Positions 52,181 through 61,135 of a stretch of 64,000 nucleotides of DNA are shown piece by piece (position 1 is the first letter of the stretch; the number at the start of each line of letters is the position of its first letter). A program made the translations under genes and the position numbers. The notes beneath the pieces are model-generated. The model worked only from the letters and a program-made list of their open reading frames with translations, did no database searches and was not told the DNA's origin. The DNA is from Oscillospiraceae bacterium (GTDB lineage Bacteria > Bacillota > Clostridia > Oscillospirales > Acutalibacteraceae): the NCBI GenBank assembly GCA_015065615.1, contig SVPY01000005.1, positions 53,122 to 117,121 of the forward strand. The letters run 5' to 3'.

Positions 52181-53500
52181 TTACTTAAAGTTAAGTTCTA
52201 TTCTCGTAATCTTTTCGCCTTCGGCTACAGAGATGTTCATATTACCGCTGTGTTCGGAAACGTACTTTTTAATCCTTGCAAAAGGATCGACCCTGTTCTC
52301 TTTCTTTTCAAAAAGAATTCTGACGAAATCGTAAATTGTATTTTTAAGCAGTTTAACCTTTTTAACATCGTTATAACTGCTTACAGCTTCAAGAACAAGC
52401 TTGCCTTCGCTGTCCATACCGTTGAGCCTGATATATTTTTCGCCTTCTTTATCGCTTCTGCAGTCGTTTATAAGAGCGGTAAGAAGCTCATCCACAATCA
52501 TACAAAGCTCGTTGATTTCAATGTTTACGTCGTTGATTTCAATATTACCGTCAATAAAAATCTTATCGGCAGAAGCTACGTCTGCTTTGGCTGCAATTAT
52601 CGTGCTGATATAAGGATTATTGCAATAAGCAAATTTGCTCTTCTGTTTTTTAAGCTTCTTTAAGAGTATAGTAACATACTCGTAAACCTTCTCTTTTTCC
52701 TCGGTTTCCAAAAGCTTTCTTATGCCGAGCAGTTCTTTTTCACGCCTTACTCTGCCTGCTTCAAGATTTTCTGCGCACGCAAGCATTACGTCAAAATTAT
52801 CGGCATACATTATGTCCATTTCACTCTCGTGAATCTGCTCAGAATCCTTTACTCTGTACTTTGCGGCGCTGTACATTGAACGGGCTGCAAAAATAATCAT
52901 CACATAGATAAAAAAAGTAGGAAATACTTTTAAATTTACGGAATCTATTTTAATAATTTCACAAAGCATTCCGCCGCTTAATGAAACACCGAAAAGCACA
53001 AGCAAGCACATAATTACAGCAGAATATGAAACTTCACGCCTGTAAAAATATTTCATTGGGTTAACAAGAAGAATTGCTATAACCACGCTGAATAAAACAA
53101 ATAAGCCGTTTGCGGTAAATCCCGGAATCAGACCGCCCTGAGGCATTATTGATAATGTCATAAGTGAGATAACGGCATCGGAAATAAATACGTAGTTTAA
53201 GTATAAAAGAAGTACAATGAAAATTTTATGCACAATATTATTGGAGAAAATAAAGGCAGAAATAATAAGATAGATAAATAAGCTTACTATCAAGGCGTTA
53301 TTTTCCCAAGAAGAGGTATCAGCCGTAACCGATTTGACAATAGGCTGAGAAATAAAGGAAAGCACAACACCCAAGCCCATAAAAAGCAAGGTGGTAATAA
53401 ACTTGAATCTCTCCTCTAAAAGTATAGGAAGCATCACTGCACTTAAAATAATAACAAGAGGTAAACTAACCATTTTAAATTTTAATTTGAGAACGCGCAA
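52181..53500 (-). CDS. Multi-pass membrane protein with degenerate GHKL kinase domain
   Basis: A ~439-aa protein: about seven membrane helices (~10-225), a helical linker, and a C-terminal region (~330-439) resembling the GHKL ATPase part of AgrC-type histidine kinases (CNNPYISTIIAAKADVASAD, then ELCMIVDELLTALINDC). The DHp segment has VRREKELLGIRKLLETEE where a phospho-acceptor His is expected, and the N-box asparagines are not in place, so kinase activity is doubtful. TTG 53500 was chosen because GGAAAGG lies 9 bases upstream. The ATG at 53518 falls only ~6 bases from the expected transcript start and has no RBS. No response regulator is adjacent. Co-transcribed with the NahK-like gene. Confidence 0.6.
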   Translation of the reverse strand: MRVLKLKFKMVSLPLVIILSAVMLPILLEERFKFITTLLFMGLGVVLSFISQPIVKSVTADTSSWENNALIVSLFIYLIISAFIFSNNIVHKIFIVLLLYLNYVFISDAVISLMTLSIMPQGGLIPGFTANGLFVLFSVVIAILLVNPMKYFYRREVSYSAVIMCLLVLFGVSLSGGMLCEIIKIDSVNLKVFPTFFIYVMIIFAARSMYSAAKYRVKDSEQIHESEMDIMYADNFDVMLACAENLEAGRVRREKELLGIRKLLETEEKEKVYEYVTILLKKLKKQKSKFAYCNNPYISTIIAAKADVASADKIFIDGNIEINDVNIEINELCMIVDELLTALINDCRSDKEGEKYIRLNGMDSEGKLVLEAVSSYNDVKKVKLLKNTIYDFVRILFEKKENRVDPFARIKKYVSEHSGNMNISVAEGEKITRIELNFK

Positions 53501-53530
53501 GCGTCCATACCTTTCCATTATTTATACAGT

Positions 53531-53559
53531 ATTATACCACTTAATTTTCATTCTGACAA
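53531..53559 (-). promoter_or_regulatory. Promoter of GHKL-like/NahK-like operon
   Basis: On the minus strand: TTGTCA (53559-53554), 17 bp, TATAAT (53536-53531). The expected transcript start is near 53524. Confidence 0.7.
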
Positions 53560-53632
53560 TTACTTTTTATTTTTTACTTAAATCTTCATAAAAATATAAT
53601 ATTTATATTTGCCGCTTTAAAGCAAAAACATA

Positions 53633-53661
53633 TTGAATTATTCTTATTTTTGTGGTAATAT
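53633..53661 (+). promoter_or_regulatory. Possible promoter of malQ
   Basis: TTGAAT (53633-53638), 17 bp, TAATAT (53656-53661), implying a leader of about 85 bases. Confidence 0.4.
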
Positions 53662-53753
53662 TCTACCATATTAACTAAATATTATTTATTTTTACGCATA
53701 TTCTATATGCCTTATTAACAAATTTATAATTAAATACAAAGTGAGGTCTTATT

Positions 53754-55253
53754 ATGTTAAAAAGAAACAGCGGTACACTTTTGCATATTTCATCACTTCC
53801 CGGCGATTTCGGTATAGGTACCTTCGGCAAAAATGCAATTAAATTTATCGATTTTATTAAGGAATGCGGTATGAGTTACTGGCAGGTACTCCCCTTCGGC
53901 CCTACCGACAGCTATAATTCCCCCTATGCAAGCCTTTCTGCCTTTGCGGGCAATATAAATTTTATTGACCCCGAAGAGTTGTTTGAGGAAGGTCTCTTAA
54001 CAAATGACGAGCTTAATTCCGTTAAATACGCTAACCCTTATACAGCAGCCTTTGAATTTTTAAATTTAACTAAAATCCCTTTGCTTTATAAAGCGTTTAC
54101 GAGAATCGACGGTAAGCTTAAAGCAGAGATAAAAGCTTTCTCTGAAGAAAACAAAAGCTGGTTAAAGGATTACGCACTTTATACCGTTATTAAAGAGGCA
54201 AACCTCGGTAAAGAATGGTATGAATGGGAGGATGAAGCCTTAAAACTTCACCAAGAAGCCGCCATCGAAGAAGCTTACGTAAAATACCGTGACACCATTG
54301 AGTTTATAGAATTTATGCAGTACATTTTCTATAAGCAATGGGCAAAGATAAAAGCTTATGCAAACGAATTGGGTGTTAAGATATTCGGCGACCTCCCTAT
54401 GTATATTTCTCTTAACAGCTCCGACGTATGGGCAAATAAGAAGATGTTTGACTTAAACGACGACGGTAAGCCTAACTGCGTAGCAGGTGTTCCACCGGAT
54501 TACTTCAGCGCTGAAGGTCAGAAATGGGGCAACCCCCTTTATAATTGGGCAGAAATGAAAAAAGACGGCTACACCTGGTGGATGAACCGCCTTGAATCTT
54601 CTTTCCTTTTATACGATGTAGTTAGAATAGACCACTTCCGCGCATTCTCCGCATACTGGTCTGTTCCCGTTGAAGCCCCCACAGCTGTAACGGGAAAATG
54701 GATTGACGGCCCGGGTATGGACTTTTTCGGCAAGGTTATTGATAAATTCGGCGGCGACAGAATTATTGCCGAGGATTTAGGCATTATAGATGACGGCGTT
54801 ATAAAGCTTATCGAGGACACGGGTTTTCCCTGCATGAGAGTTATGCAGTTCGGCTTTGACTTTACCGATAATATGCACCTGCCCCACAATCACCCCAGAA
54901 ACAGCGTTGCTTACACAGGCACTCACGATAATAACACGGCTCTTGGTTATTTATGGGAAGCTACCCCCGAAGAAAGAGCTTACGTTCTCGATTACTGTAA
55001 TTTCTCAGGCGGCGACTGGGCGGTGGGAGGTTTTTACAATACTTCCGTTAAAGCGATGATCAAAACTTTATGGTCAAGCCCTGCTAATTTATGTATCGTA
55101 CCCGTGCAGGATCTTTGCGGATTCGGTAAGGACACTAAGATGAACGTACCGGGTGTACCTAACGGCAACTGGGCATTCAGAATAAGTGAAGAACAGCTTG
55201 AAAATATTGACACAAAATGGATCAAGAATTTAAATAAAACCTATCACAGATAA
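53754..55253 (+). CDS. malQ: 4-alpha-glucanotransferase (amylomaltase, GH77)
   Basis: Transfers maltooligosaccharide segments between alpha-1,4-glucans, releasing glucose; part of starch, glycogen or maltodextrin use. The 499-aa protein has RNSGTLLHISSLPGDFGIG, FGPTDSYNSPYASLSAFAGN, the nucleophile Asp in VVRIDHFRAF (~residue 291), acid/base Glu in IIAEDLGII (~341), the third Asp in YTGTHDNNT (~392) and the FGFDF stretch. GTGAGG lies about 8 bases before the ATG. Monocistronic. Together with glucokinase it supports intracellular maltodextrin breakdown. Confidence 0.96.
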   Translation: MLKRNSGTLLHISSLPGDFGIGTFGKNAIKFIDFIKECGMSYWQVLPFGPTDSYNSPYASLSAFAGNINFIDPEELFEEGLLTNDELNSVKYANPYTAAFEFLNLTKIPLLYKAFTRIDGKLKAEIKAFSEENKSWLKDYALYTVIKEANLGKEWYEWEDEALKLHQEAAIEEAYVKYRDTIEFIEFMQYIFYKQWAKIKAYANELGVKIFGDLPMYISLNSSDVWANKKMFDLNDDGKPNCVAGVPPDYFSAEGQKWGNPLYNWAEMKKDGYTWWMNRLESSFLLYDVVRIDHFRAFSAYWSVPVEAPTAVTGKWIDGPGMDFFGKVIDKFGGDRIIAEDLGIIDDGVIKLIEDTGFPCMRVMQFGFDFTDNMHLPHNHPRNSVAYTGTHDNNTALGYLWEATPEERAYVLDYCNFSGGDWAVGGFYNTSVKAMIKTLWSSPANLCIVPVQDLCGFGKDTKMNVPGVPNGNWAFRISEEQLENIDTKWIKNLNKTYHR

Positions 55254-55257
55254 TTTA

Positions 55258-55294
55258 AAGGCGGGTAAGCCACAAAAGCTTCCCGCCCTTTTTA
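55258..55294 (+). terminator. Terminator of malQ
   Basis: Long stem AGGCGGG...CCCGCCT with an inner AAGC/GCTT stem, followed by TTTTATT; also T-rich on the minus side. Confidence 0.75.
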
Positions 55295-55375
55295 TTTATA
55301 TATTTGTCGCCTCTGTTTACTGATATTTTATAACGCCTCCCCTACTCTTAAAAGAAAATCAATCTACTGTTATTT

Positions 55376-55993
55376 TTACTCGCCGAATATTAAAAATCTT
55401 ATTTCTTTACTTATTTCATCTTCGCTCATCTCTTTTGATACCAACGGGTAAATAACCTCTCTGCTTTCTCTTGTGTGAGGAAGTTCCAGAGAAAGCTTTA
55501 TCCCTTTTTCTTTATTTCCGCATTTCAAGTATAAAAAGCAAAGCACTGCCCGCATTGTAGCTTTTTGTTTTTCGTTCTTTGAAAGACTGAGCCCTTTTTC
55601 AATTAATTCTATAGCTTCAATAGCTTCATCCTTTAAAGCCAGCACTTCAGCCAGCCCCAATATCATTCCCGGTTTATTGGGGTATATTAAAAGCGCGTCG
55701 CGGTATACTTTTTCTGCTGAGTCGAGCTGATTGCTTTTCATATAGTCATGCGCTTTTTTATGTATATTGTATCTTGTTTCTTTTGCACGAATGGTATCCA
55801 TACCGATGAGAAGGTCGATGCTTGTTTCAAATATATTTGCCAAAGCAGGAAGAAACGTGATATCGGGGTACGTTTCGCCGCGCTCCCATTTAGATACGCT
55901 TTGAGGTGTAATATTTAAATAGTCAGCTAAATCTTCCTGAGTAAGATTTTTCATAATACGGTATTTTTTTAAATTTTCCGCTAAGTAAAACAT
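55376..55993 (-). CDS. XRE-family regulator with TPR-like C-terminus
   Basis: A 205-aa protein. Cro/C1-type HTH at residues ~5-62 (NLTQEDLADYLNITPQSVSKWERG), then helical TPR-like repeats (~85-180: SAEKVYRDALLIYPNKPGMILGLAEVLAL and the EAIEAIELIEKGLSLSKN pair). The C-terminal part could bind a peptide or partner protein, as in Rgg/PlcR-like regulators, but no adjacent small peptide gene was seen. AGGAAA lies 5 bases before the ATG, and a clear promoter sits at 56043-56071. The target is unknown. Confidence 0.85.
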   Translation of the reverse strand: MFYLAENLKKYRIMKNLTQEDLADYLNITPQSVSKWERGETYPDITFLPALANIFETSIDLLIGMDTIRAKETRYNIHKKAHDYMKSNQLDSAEKVYRDALLIYPNKPGMILGLAEVLALKDEAIEAIELIEKGLSLSKNEKQKATMRAVLCFLYLKCGNKEKGIKLSLELPHTRESREVIYPLVSKEMSEDEISKEIRFLIFGE

Positions 55994-56042
55994 TTTATTT
56001 TCCTTTCCGTTTCTAAATTCATTAAAGCTTTAATCTGTATTA

Positions 56043-56071
56043 ATTATAAATTAAGTTTTAATGATTAACAA
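56043..56071 (-). promoter_or_regulatory. Promoter of XRE-TPR gene
   Basis: On the minus strand: TTGTTA (56071-56066), 17 bp, TATAAT (56048-56043). Confidence 0.6.
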
Positions 56072-56131
56072 TAACCCATATCCTTAGTTTATTTCACTTC
56101 TAAGGCGAATGTACTTACAAAATTATATTAA

Positions 56132-56164
56132 AATAAAGAAGTACCGCAATTAAACACGGTACTT
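56132..56164 (-). terminator. Terminator of the 82-aa protein gene
   Basis: On the minus strand the stem AAGTACCG/CGGTACTT is followed by CTTTATTTT. Confidence 0.75.
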
Positions 56165-56170
56165 TTAGTT

Positions 56171-56419
56171 TTACTTAATATTATAATCTACCCAGTCTTT
56201 TGCTTCTTTTACTGCATAATCGGAGGGAAGTTTATCATTTGTGATCGGGTTTCTTACAAAACTATTATTCTGAGGCAGACCCATATATTTAAAAGGTTCA
56301 ACCGGTTTATCCTTTATCTCGTTTTTAGCAGTACCGTCCTTTTTACTGCTGTGAGCTCTTATTTTGTTTTCCACGCTTACTTCAGTGTTTACTGTATTCT
56401 TTGCTTTATTTTTTGCCAT
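56171..56419 (-). CDS. Small protein, possibly DUF3787/spore-surface type
   Basis: An 82-aa charged protein with no membrane segment. Its end, LPSDYAVKEAKDWVDYNIK, resembles the C-terminus of the DUF3787 (CDIF630_02480-type) spore-surface proteins of Clostridia, which end in a similar V..AKEWVD.NQK pattern; the N-terminal half is not recognisable. AAAGGA lies about 10 bases upstream of the ATG. A terminator for pyrE lies directly before this RBS and no separate promoter was found, so it may depend on read-through or an unseen sporulation promoter. Family assignment is from memory of the pattern and is tentative. Confidence 0.55.
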   Translation of the reverse strand: MAKNKAKNTVNTEVSVENKIRAHSSKKDGTAKNEIKDKPVEPFKYMGLPQNNSFVRNPITNDKLPSDYAVKEAKDWVDYNIK

Positions 56420-56439
56420 AATAAATCTGATCCTTTCAA

Positions 56440-56473
56440 AAGAAAATTCCGAGAGCTTATTGCCCTCGGAATT
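56440..56473 (-). terminator. Terminator of pyrE
   Basis: On the minus strand a perfect 9-bp stem AATTCCGAG/CTCGGAATT is followed by TTCTTTT, directly before the RBS of the next gene. Confidence 0.8.
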
Positions 56474-56502
56474 ATTATTTACTGTTTTATTTAATTTATA
56501 AA

Positions 56503-57165
56503 TCAGAATACGCAGTACTGAGCCATGTAAGCTTCCATATCCTTTAAAAGCTCGGGATCAGTGCCGTTTTCCTTTAAGTACTCGTGAATATCAAGAACTG
56601 TTACGATGGGATGAACCTCAATACCGTATTCTTCCTGAACTTCCATGATAGCTGTTTTGCCGGGTACCTTACCAACTTCGCAGCGGTTAACGGAGATGAA
56701 CATATGCTTAACTTCAACGTCGCCGCAGCCCTTAAGAATAGGCATAACTTCTCTTACGGCTGTACCTGCTGTGATAACGTCCTCTATAATGATGAGCTTA
56801 TCGCCGTCCTGAGGCTTATAGCCAACTAAAGAACCGCCCTCACCGTGGTCCTTCTCCTCTTTTCTGTTGAAGAAGTAGGGCTTACTTATACCGTGGTTAT
56901 TGTAAAGAGCAGCTGCGCAGGATGTAGCAAGGGGAATACCCTTGTAAGCGGGACCGAACATAGCTGTAAAATCTTCGCCGATAGTTTCAGCAACTAACTT
57001 TGCATAGTAACCGCCAAGTTTAGCGATCTGCTCGCCTGTTTTATAGTTACCTGTATTTACAAAGTAGGGTGTGTTTCTGCCGCTCTTTGTAACAAATTTG
57101 CCGAAACGGAGAACGTCGGCAGACATCATAAATTCGATAAATTCTTTTTTAGTCTGTGTTAACAT
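56503..57165 (-). CDS. pyrE: Orotate phosphoribosyltransferase
   Basis: Converts orotate and PRPP to OMP in pyrimidine synthesis. The 220-aa protein has FGKFVTKSGRNTPYFVNTG near the N-terminus, FGPAYKGIPLA (~75), FNRKEEKDHGEGG (the flexible catalytic loop) and the PRPP motif LIIIEDVITAGTAV (~128-141). ATG 57165 was chosen because AAGGGA lies about 9 bases upstream; the frame is open 41 codons further but has no RBS and contains the promoter region. No other pyr genes are in the window and no PyrR-type leader was recognised. Confidence 0.95.
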   Translation of the reverse strand: MLTQTKKEFIEFMMSADVLRFGKFVTKSGRNTPYFVNTGNYKTGEQIAKLGGYYAKLVAETIGEDFTAMFGPAYKGIPLATSCAAALYNNHGISKPYFFNRKEEKDHGEGGSLVGYKPQDGDKLIIIEDVITAGTAVREVMPILKGCGDVEVKHMFISVNRCEVGKVPGKTAIMEVQEEYGIEVHPIVTVLDIHEYLKENGTDPELLKDMEAYMAQYCVF

Positions 57166-57198
57166 TTTAATAATTCCCTTCTTAGCGTGATTGTTAAT

Positions 57199-57227
57199 AT
57201 TATAACAGATATTAGCTAAAGATACAA
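57199..57227 (-). promoter_or_regulatory. Promoter of pyrE
   Basis: On the minus strand: TTGTAT (57227-57222), 17 bp, TATAAT (57204-57199). Confidence 0.6.
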
Positions 57228-57235
57228 GAGTAAAA

Positions 57236-58093
57236 TTAAAGACCAAAGCCCCAAGTTCTCTGCCAGGAAGTCTCTTCCCCTGCTTCAAGCTTTATAGGTA
57301 CGAAAACTTCACAGCACATACAGTAGTGGTCGCCCCATACTGCAACCTGAGAAGGCTTGAAATCAATCTTCTCATAGCAGAAAGCATTGCCCTTCTTATC
57401 ATACATTTTAAAAGCTATATCGCTTTCTTTAGTATCTACGGTTCTGAAATAATATGATTTTGAAGGATAATCTTTAAAAGTAAATTCATTCTTATCATCA
57501 TCAAAATACATATCATTATCGCTAAAGCCCTTGGGAGCCTCTATACAGTAAACCTGCATTGCATAGTCGGGGCAAATATCCTTACCGCCGAGGGAAAGGA
57601 AATTGTGGCAGTACTCTTTGGAAATAATTTTATTTTTACCTATATTTTTAAGAGTAACTGTTTCCACTATCTCTTCGCCTTTAAGCTCTATAACTCGTTT
57701 TTCGCTATAGGCGAATCCGCCGATTTCCGGTGTAACTGTTTTGAATGTTACACTCCTATCATCGAAGCTGAATTCAGTATCGAAAGGAATAATATCCTCG
57801 CTCTTTCTTTCGGGGTCAAATTCCATTATACCTATACCGGGGCGAAGTATTTTCTCACCCTTCTCTGGTCTTTCGTTCCTTCTGAAAAAGTCATACTGGC
57901 AGCAAAGTCCGCTGCCCTCTGTTGTGGGGAAATTTGGCTGACTTCTTTCATATTCACTGAATTTTACGCCCTTGTACCAAACGTCATAAATAAAGCCTGA
58001 ATGGTTAAAACGGCTGCGGTAATATTTAGAATTAACAGGATGAAGCACTTTGATTCTTAATGAATCATTCTCTAAAATAATAAAATCTTTCAT
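57236..58093 (-). CDS. Mutarotase-fold protein of unknown specificity
   Basis: A 285-aa protein that looks like the galactose-mutarotase/aldose-epimerase superfamily. It has SRFNHSGFIYDVWYKG at the N-terminus, EKRVIELKGEEIVETVTLKN in the middle strands, EYCHNFLSLGG (His ~165) and a C-terminal PSQVAVWGDHYCMCCEVF-EAGEETSWQR region. The typical NPTNHAFFN of GalM is absent, so it is not a standard galactose mutarotase. It may be an uncharacterised hexose-6-phosphate or glycoside epimerase. Monocistronic by spacing (GH38 lies upstream beyond a terminator; pyrE's promoter lies just downstream). GAAAGGAAA lies 5-6 bases before the ATG. Confidence 0.65.
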   Translation of the reverse strand: MKDFIILENDSLRIKVLHPVNSKYYRSRFNHSGFIYDVWYKGVKFSEYERSQPNFPTTEGSGLCCQYDFFRRNERPEKGEKILRPGIGIMEFDPERKSEDIIPFDTEFSFDDRSVTFKTVTPEIGGFAYSEKRVIELKGEEIVETVTLKNIGKNKIISKEYCHNFLSLGGKDICPDYAMQVYCIEAPKGFSDNDMYFDDDKNEFTFKDYPSKSYYFRTVDTKESDIAFKMYDKKGNAFCYEKIDFKPSQVAVWGDHYCMCCEVFVPIKLEAGEETSWQRTWGFGL

Positions 58094-58142
58094 TTCCGTT
58101 TCCTTTCATATTATAAACATACAAACAAAACTATGATAAATA

Positions 58143-58188
58143 AGAAAAAAGGAGGTAAGCCTGAAAGAATATTTCAAGCCTTCCTCCT
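58143..58188 (-). terminator. Terminator of GH38 gene
   Basis: On the minus strand a ~16-bp stem (AGGAGG-AAGGCTTGAAA with its complement, one mismatch) is followed by TTTTTTCTT. Confidence 0.85.
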
Positions 58189-58195
58189 AAATTTA

Positions 58196-60913
58196 TTATT
58201 TCATTTCAATTTCGTATGTTGCAATCTGTGCTTTTCTTAATTTAATATCAAACTTATTATCGGCACTTGCAATTTCCTCTACACGGTTTTCATCAAGGTC
58301 GCAGTAATATGCAGCCTTAATTTCTTTACCGGGGAAAGTAAGCTTAACTGTAGCAGCTTCTTCCTTATCTGAATAAGAGAGAACGCGAACGATAAGAGAA
58401 TCGCTCTTATATGCCTTCTTGATAGCTGTCATCATTACGTTTTCGCCTTCAAGTGCAACAGCGCCGCCTTCTGCGGGAAGTGTGTGGTAAGGCTTTACGT
58501 AATCTGTCATAACTGCTACTTCGGGGATTCTGTCAAGTGCAAATACAGGGTATGTTAAGTAGCCTATAGCATCCTTATAAACCTTTCTCCAGTCGCCGTC
58601 GTGGGGATAGAGAGCAAGCTTATAAGTGATTGTATCAATATTTTCAGCTTCAGTTAAATCGTAAAGCTCGCCTCTGCCGAACTTAGCATCAATAGAATTG
58701 ATGGAACGAAGGCAGGTAAGAGCCAGAGCCTTCTCCTCTGTATCCATACATTCATATTCGTAAATACCTTCAGCAGCAACTGTGAGACCTGCATTTAAAC
58801 CGGAAACGTCGCAGATATCCTGCATGGGATGAGTAGCATAGGGCTGCTCTGCAAGGCCTTCGTATGAGCCTGTGTACTTGATGTCTCTTTCAACTACGTC
58901 GTAGGGCTGACCGCCGCGGGACTTAGCAGCATCCTGTAAATATGTGGGGAATAATACTCTGAGTCTGTGTTCTTTAGCTGTGTTGTTAATAGAAAGTGTA
59001 GCGCGAAGGTTTCTTTCGCCCTTTAAGAGTGTGTAAACAAGCTTGATATCAATATTTGTATAGAGGTTAGAGCGGTTATCAAACTCGCCCTTACCTGCAG
59101 GAACCTTTAATGTGAGCTTAACTTCGTAGGATGCGCCCAGCTCTGTATCGAAGAGCTTTGTAATTTCGCTCTGGCAGCCTGTGGAGTAAACTATCTTATT
59201 CATATAAGGAGGAATGTGAACGTAAACGTTGAATACGTCGCCGCTATCTTCAAAAGTAAACTGAGAAGGATAGAGCTTATTAGCCTTCTTATCGAACATA
59301 TCTACAGTACCGTTGGGATTGATAGTACACTTTAAGAACTCGTTTTCCATTGTGTTAACGGACTGAGCAAGATAATAGTAGGGGCGGTTTCTGTACTGCT
59401 TTGTGATGTAATCGTTACCTATATCTGTATCTTCTGCTGCACCGCCTGTAGCCTTGAAAGTAAACTTCTTCCAGCCGAAAGCCTTAACTTCGGGAATAGA
59501 AACAAGTGCCTTAATAGTAAATGCATCTGTCCATGTGGGGTGGCCGCGGCGGGGGTTGAAGCGAACGTCTGCAGTAGGTATTTTCTCTACAATTGCGAAG
59601 GGAAGCTTGTTGCCTTCCTCGTCAACTATTTCAAAATTATCTGTACCGTAGCCGGCAGGAACGTCGATAGTAAATTCCTTTGTGCCCTTAATATCAAAGG
59701 GAGATGTGTTAAGAACGAAAATAGAGGGGAAATCTGTAATGCAGCTCATTAATTCGCGCTGAGCCTGGTCGGAAATCTGCTGAGCTAAAGAATAGGAGCA
59801 ACCGTATCTTGCCATAGCCTCCTGATAAACTTCGTTAACGGAAGTACAGCCTAATGTATCGTGAGCGTGGTTTTCAAGAACGTATTTCCATGCTCTTCTC
59901 TGTGCCCAGTCCTTATTATCGAAGCCGGCAAGCCAAGAAAGAGAAATTGAAGGTTCGAAATGGCGCTCTAAGAATCTTTCGGTCTTATAGTGCTTTAATT
60001 TCTGGCGGGGATGGCAGGAATGTGTAGATTCAAGAAGCTGCTCAGCTGTATACATAAGTTCGCCCTCTACCTTGGCCATCTCTATGCCCTTTTCCTTATA
60101 TGCGTTGATCATAGCATCAAGGAAAGCTTCGCAGGTAGTCTGCTTAACGTCAAGCTCGGGGAACATTTCGCTGATTTTTGAAATAACCTGTAAAATATCA
60201 GGCTGAGCAAAAGAGTGGTCAATACCGTTGAGCCACATCTGTGTGTTAACTTCGCTGTAGTCGTCACGGAACTTTGTAAGATAGGGAACGCGCTTGTTAA
60301 GACCCATTCTCTCAAGCTTAATGCCGTCAATATCCTCTACATAATCCTCTTCATTCATGGGCATAGCTGTGGCTTCGCCGTAGCCGCAGTTAGTATAGAG
60401 CATAATTACGCTTGTGCCGTCGGGAGAAACCCACTCAAAAGCTGTTTTAGCGCCAACGGGCATACCGCGCCATGCAAGTGCGCCGTCGATACCGAAGCCC
60501 TTTAATACCTGAGGAGTCTGAGATGCGTGACCGAATTCGTCAACCTCATAGCTGAAGCGCATAGCTCTGCCGAGTTTCTCACTGCCTTCAATGCCGTAAT
60601 GAAGGTTTCTTACCATAGCTTCGCCGCTGACTAAGGTTTCAAGAGGCTGAGTGAACCAGGGACCTACCTCCAGTCTGCCTTCCTTAACGAATTTTTCTAC
60701 AAGCTCTCTTTTCTCGGGCTTAGCCTGCAGGTAATCGTCTACCATAGAGAACTGACCGTCAGTAATAAATATGTAGTCTTTTTCCTTCTCTAAAATATCG
60801 AGGAGTCTGTCGCAAAGCTCTACGAGTCTTGCCATATATTTTTCGTGGGACATATACCATTCTCTGTCCCAATGGGTATTGGATAAAACATGAATATGAA
60901 ATTTCTTTTCCAT
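58196..60913 (-). CDS. Alpha-mannosidase, GH38
   Basis: Exo-alpha-mannosidase acting on N-glycan or alpha-mannan fragments. The 905-aa protein begins with VLSNTHWDREWYMS (zinc-binding His and Asp ~15-18). ITDGQFSMVDDYL and the nucleophile Asp in FSYEVDEFGHASQ (~146) follow; ENHAHDTLGCTSVNEVYQ (~350) supplies the second zinc His region. C-terminal beta-sandwich domains fill residues ~480-905. No signal peptide, so it is cytoplasmic and processes imported oligosaccharides. Its RBS (AAGG) lies in the 3' arm of a small TTGCCTTTAAGGCAA hairpin just upstream. Codon use is GC-richer and uniform, as in highly expressed genes. Confidence 0.93.
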   Translation of the reverse strand: MEKKFHIHVLSNTHWDREWYMSHEKYMARLVELCDRLLDILEKEKDYIFITDGQFSMVDDYLQAKPEKRELVEKFVKEGRLEVGPWFTQPLETLVSGEAMVRNLHYGIEGSEKLGRAMRFSYEVDEFGHASQTPQVLKGFGIDGALAWRGMPVGAKTAFEWVSPDGTSVIMLYTNCGYGEATAMPMNEEDYVEDIDGIKLERMGLNKRVPYLTKFRDDYSEVNTQMWLNGIDHSFAQPDILQVISKISEMFPELDVKQTTCEAFLDAMINAYKEKGIEMAKVEGELMYTAEQLLESTHSCHPRQKLKHYKTERFLERHFEPSISLSWLAGFDNKDWAQRRAWKYVLENHAHDTLGCTSVNEVYQEAMARYGCSYSLAQQISDQAQRELMSCITDFPSIFVLNTSPFDIKGTKEFTIDVPAGYGTDNFEIVDEEGNKLPFAIVEKIPTADVRFNPRRGHPTWTDAFTIKALVSIPEVKAFGWKKFTFKATGGAAEDTDIGNDYITKQYRNRPYYYLAQSVNTMENEFLKCTINPNGTVDMFDKKANKLYPSQFTFEDSGDVFNVYVHIPPYMNKIVYSTGCQSEITKLFDTELGASYEVKLTLKVPAGKGEFDNRSNLYTNIDIKLVYTLLKGERNLRATLSINNTAKEHRLRVLFPTYLQDAAKSRGGQPYDVVERDIKYTGSYEGLAEQPYATHPMQDICDVSGLNAGLTVAAEGIYEYECMDTEEKALALTCLRSINSIDAKFGRGELYDLTEAENIDTITYKLALYPHDGDWRKVYKDAIGYLTYPVFALDRIPEVAVMTDYVKPYHTLPAEGGAVALEGENVMMTAIKKAYKSDSLIVRVLSYSDKEEAATVKLTFPGKEIKAAYYCDLDENRVEEIASADNKFDIKLRKAQIATYEIEMK

Positions 60914-60984
60914 TTTATATTTGCCTTAAAGGCAACCCCCTTTATTTTTACTTTCGGGCATAATCAAACCCTTATGTTATTCTT

Positions 60985-61013
60985 ATTATACATAATCAAA
61001 TTGTGATTGTCTA
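60985..61013 (-). promoter_or_regulatory. Promoter of GH38 gene
   Basis: On the minus strand: TAGACA (61013-61008), 17 bp, TATAAT (60990-60985). Confidence 0.6.
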
Positions 61014-61064
61014 TATTTTAATTTTATTTTATAAATTTTTGTCTTTCTCCAAAGTACATAACTA

Positions 61065-61093
61065 TTGAAATTGTTCTTAATATCTAATATAAT
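61065..61093 (+). promoter_or_regulatory. Promoter of split ThrE-like operon
   Basis: TTGAAA (61065-61070), 17 bp, TATAAT (61088-61093). Confidence 0.65.
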
Positions 61094-61135
61094 TATAATA
61101 GATATTTATGCATAAATCGGAGTAATAATTTTAAT

